From: Candidatus Yaniella excrementigallinarum
Lineage (GTDB): Bacteria > Actinomycetota > Actinomycetes > Actinomycetales > Micrococcaceae
Direction: 5' to 3'
Length of the DNA stretch: 64,000 bases
NCBI GenBank assembly: GCA_019113675.1
Contig: DXHA01000080.1
Location: forward strand, 1-64,000
The number at the start of each line of letters is the position of its first letter. Within the stretch, counting starts at the first letter, position 1. Both the position numbers and the translations under genes were made by a program. The notes under the pieces were generated by a model. The model did no database searches, was not told where the DNA came from, and saw only the letters and a program-made list of their open reading frames with translations. This document shows, piece after piece, positions 63,857 to 64,000 of this stretch.

Positions 63857-64000
63857 TCACTCCCCCGGGCCGTATTCGTCAGGGGCATTGAGCAATTCAG
63901 TGAGATCTTCAAGCACGCCCTCGTATGCCGATAGCTCATCATCCGGACGCAATCTATCGACATCATCGAGCCGAGCTAGGATTTGTTCAGCTCGATGATC
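63857..64000 (-). CDS. small conserved protein upstream of tlyA (C-terminal fragment)
   Basis: The last 47 codons of a gene running off the right edge, ending GVLEDLTELLNAPDEYGPGE then TGA, 3 bp before tlyA. The visible part is acidic and helical (ILARLDDVDRLRPDDELSAY). Short acidic helical proteins of this kind stand before tlyA in many actinobacteria; no function is known. Confidence 0.7.
   Translation of the reverse strand, partial: DHRAEQILARLDDVDRLRPDDELSAYEGVLEDLTELLNAPDEYGPGE

Overview
The window is a chromosomal stretch of an actinobacterium, most likely of the order Micrococcales and close to Micrococcaceae. The evidence is gene order and content: a dcw (division and cell wall) cluster ending in SepF-YggT-DivIVA, a GarA/FtsR/bifunctional-nuclease/MerR block, an IdsA/Rv2175c/PknL block, mycothione reductase, and a MurE whose substrate motif fits L-lysine peptidoglycan. 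Sampled lines give roughly half G+C, low for this group. No rRNA, phage, transposon, CRISPR array or defence island is visible. This is core genome and not an accessory island.

Layout. 1-4.1 kb: start of glnE, glnA2, panB, a small conserved gene, map and nrdR. 4.2-10.1 kb (minus strand): dnaE, a RluD-type pseudouridine synthase, lspA and divIVA. 10.3-28.1 kb (minus strand): the dcw cluster read from mraZ (28.1 kb) down to yggT (10.3 kb): mraZ, rsmH, ftsL-like, ftsI, murE, murF, mraY, murD, ftsW, murG, murC, ftsQ, ftsZ, pgeF, sepF, yggT. Many of its genes overlap by 4 bp. 28.1-28.6 kb: a 492-bp divergent control region with an MraZ-type operator. 28.6-43.9 kb: a large lipoprotein gene, DUF3040 protein, dinB, polyprenyl diphosphate synthase, an Rv2175c-like regulator, a secreted six-LysM/transglycosylase protein, PknL-like kinase, class II DAHP synthase, an esterase-like hydrolase, a small membrane protein, a long-chain acyl-CoA ligase and mycothione reductase. 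44-51.3 kb: pyruvate carboxylase, a ParA-like ATPase, MerR regulator, bifunctional nuclease, FtsR and GarA. 51.6-64 kb: tRNA-Pro(GGG), then (minus strand) der, cmk, tyrA, rluB, scpB, scpA, parA, xerD, NUDIX hydrolase, recN, nadK, tlyA and the end of one more gene.

How the genes fit together. Most of the window serves envelope synthesis and division: precursor synthesis (MurC-G, MraY), septal polymerisation (FtsW/FtsI), ring formation (FtsZ, SepF, FtsQ, FtsL-like), polar growth (DivIVA) and regulators of the process (MraZ, FtsR, PknL). A second theme is chromosome handling (DnaE, ScpAB, ParA, XerD, RecN, DinB). A third is central metabolism at the 2-oxoglutarate and aromatic nodes (GlnA2, GarA, Pyc, AroG, TyrA).

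Most useful non-coding observations: a three-copy 10-bp-period MraZ operator before mraZ and a matching two-copy element facing the divergent lipoprotein gene; four genes (panB, map, dinB, pknL) with a TANNNT hexamer exactly 6 nt before the start codon, which suggests leaderless transcripts; paired NrdR boxes upstream of nrdR; a perfect 42-bp palindrome between two convergent genes; and a possible 17-codon leader ORF overlapping the start of aroG. Genes usually found in these neighbourhoods but missing here are yggS (between pgeF and sepF) and steA-mctB-pyrG (between recN and the NUDIX gene). No wholly new biological system could be demonstrated; the best candidate for undescribed biology is the lipoprotein divergent from mraZ.
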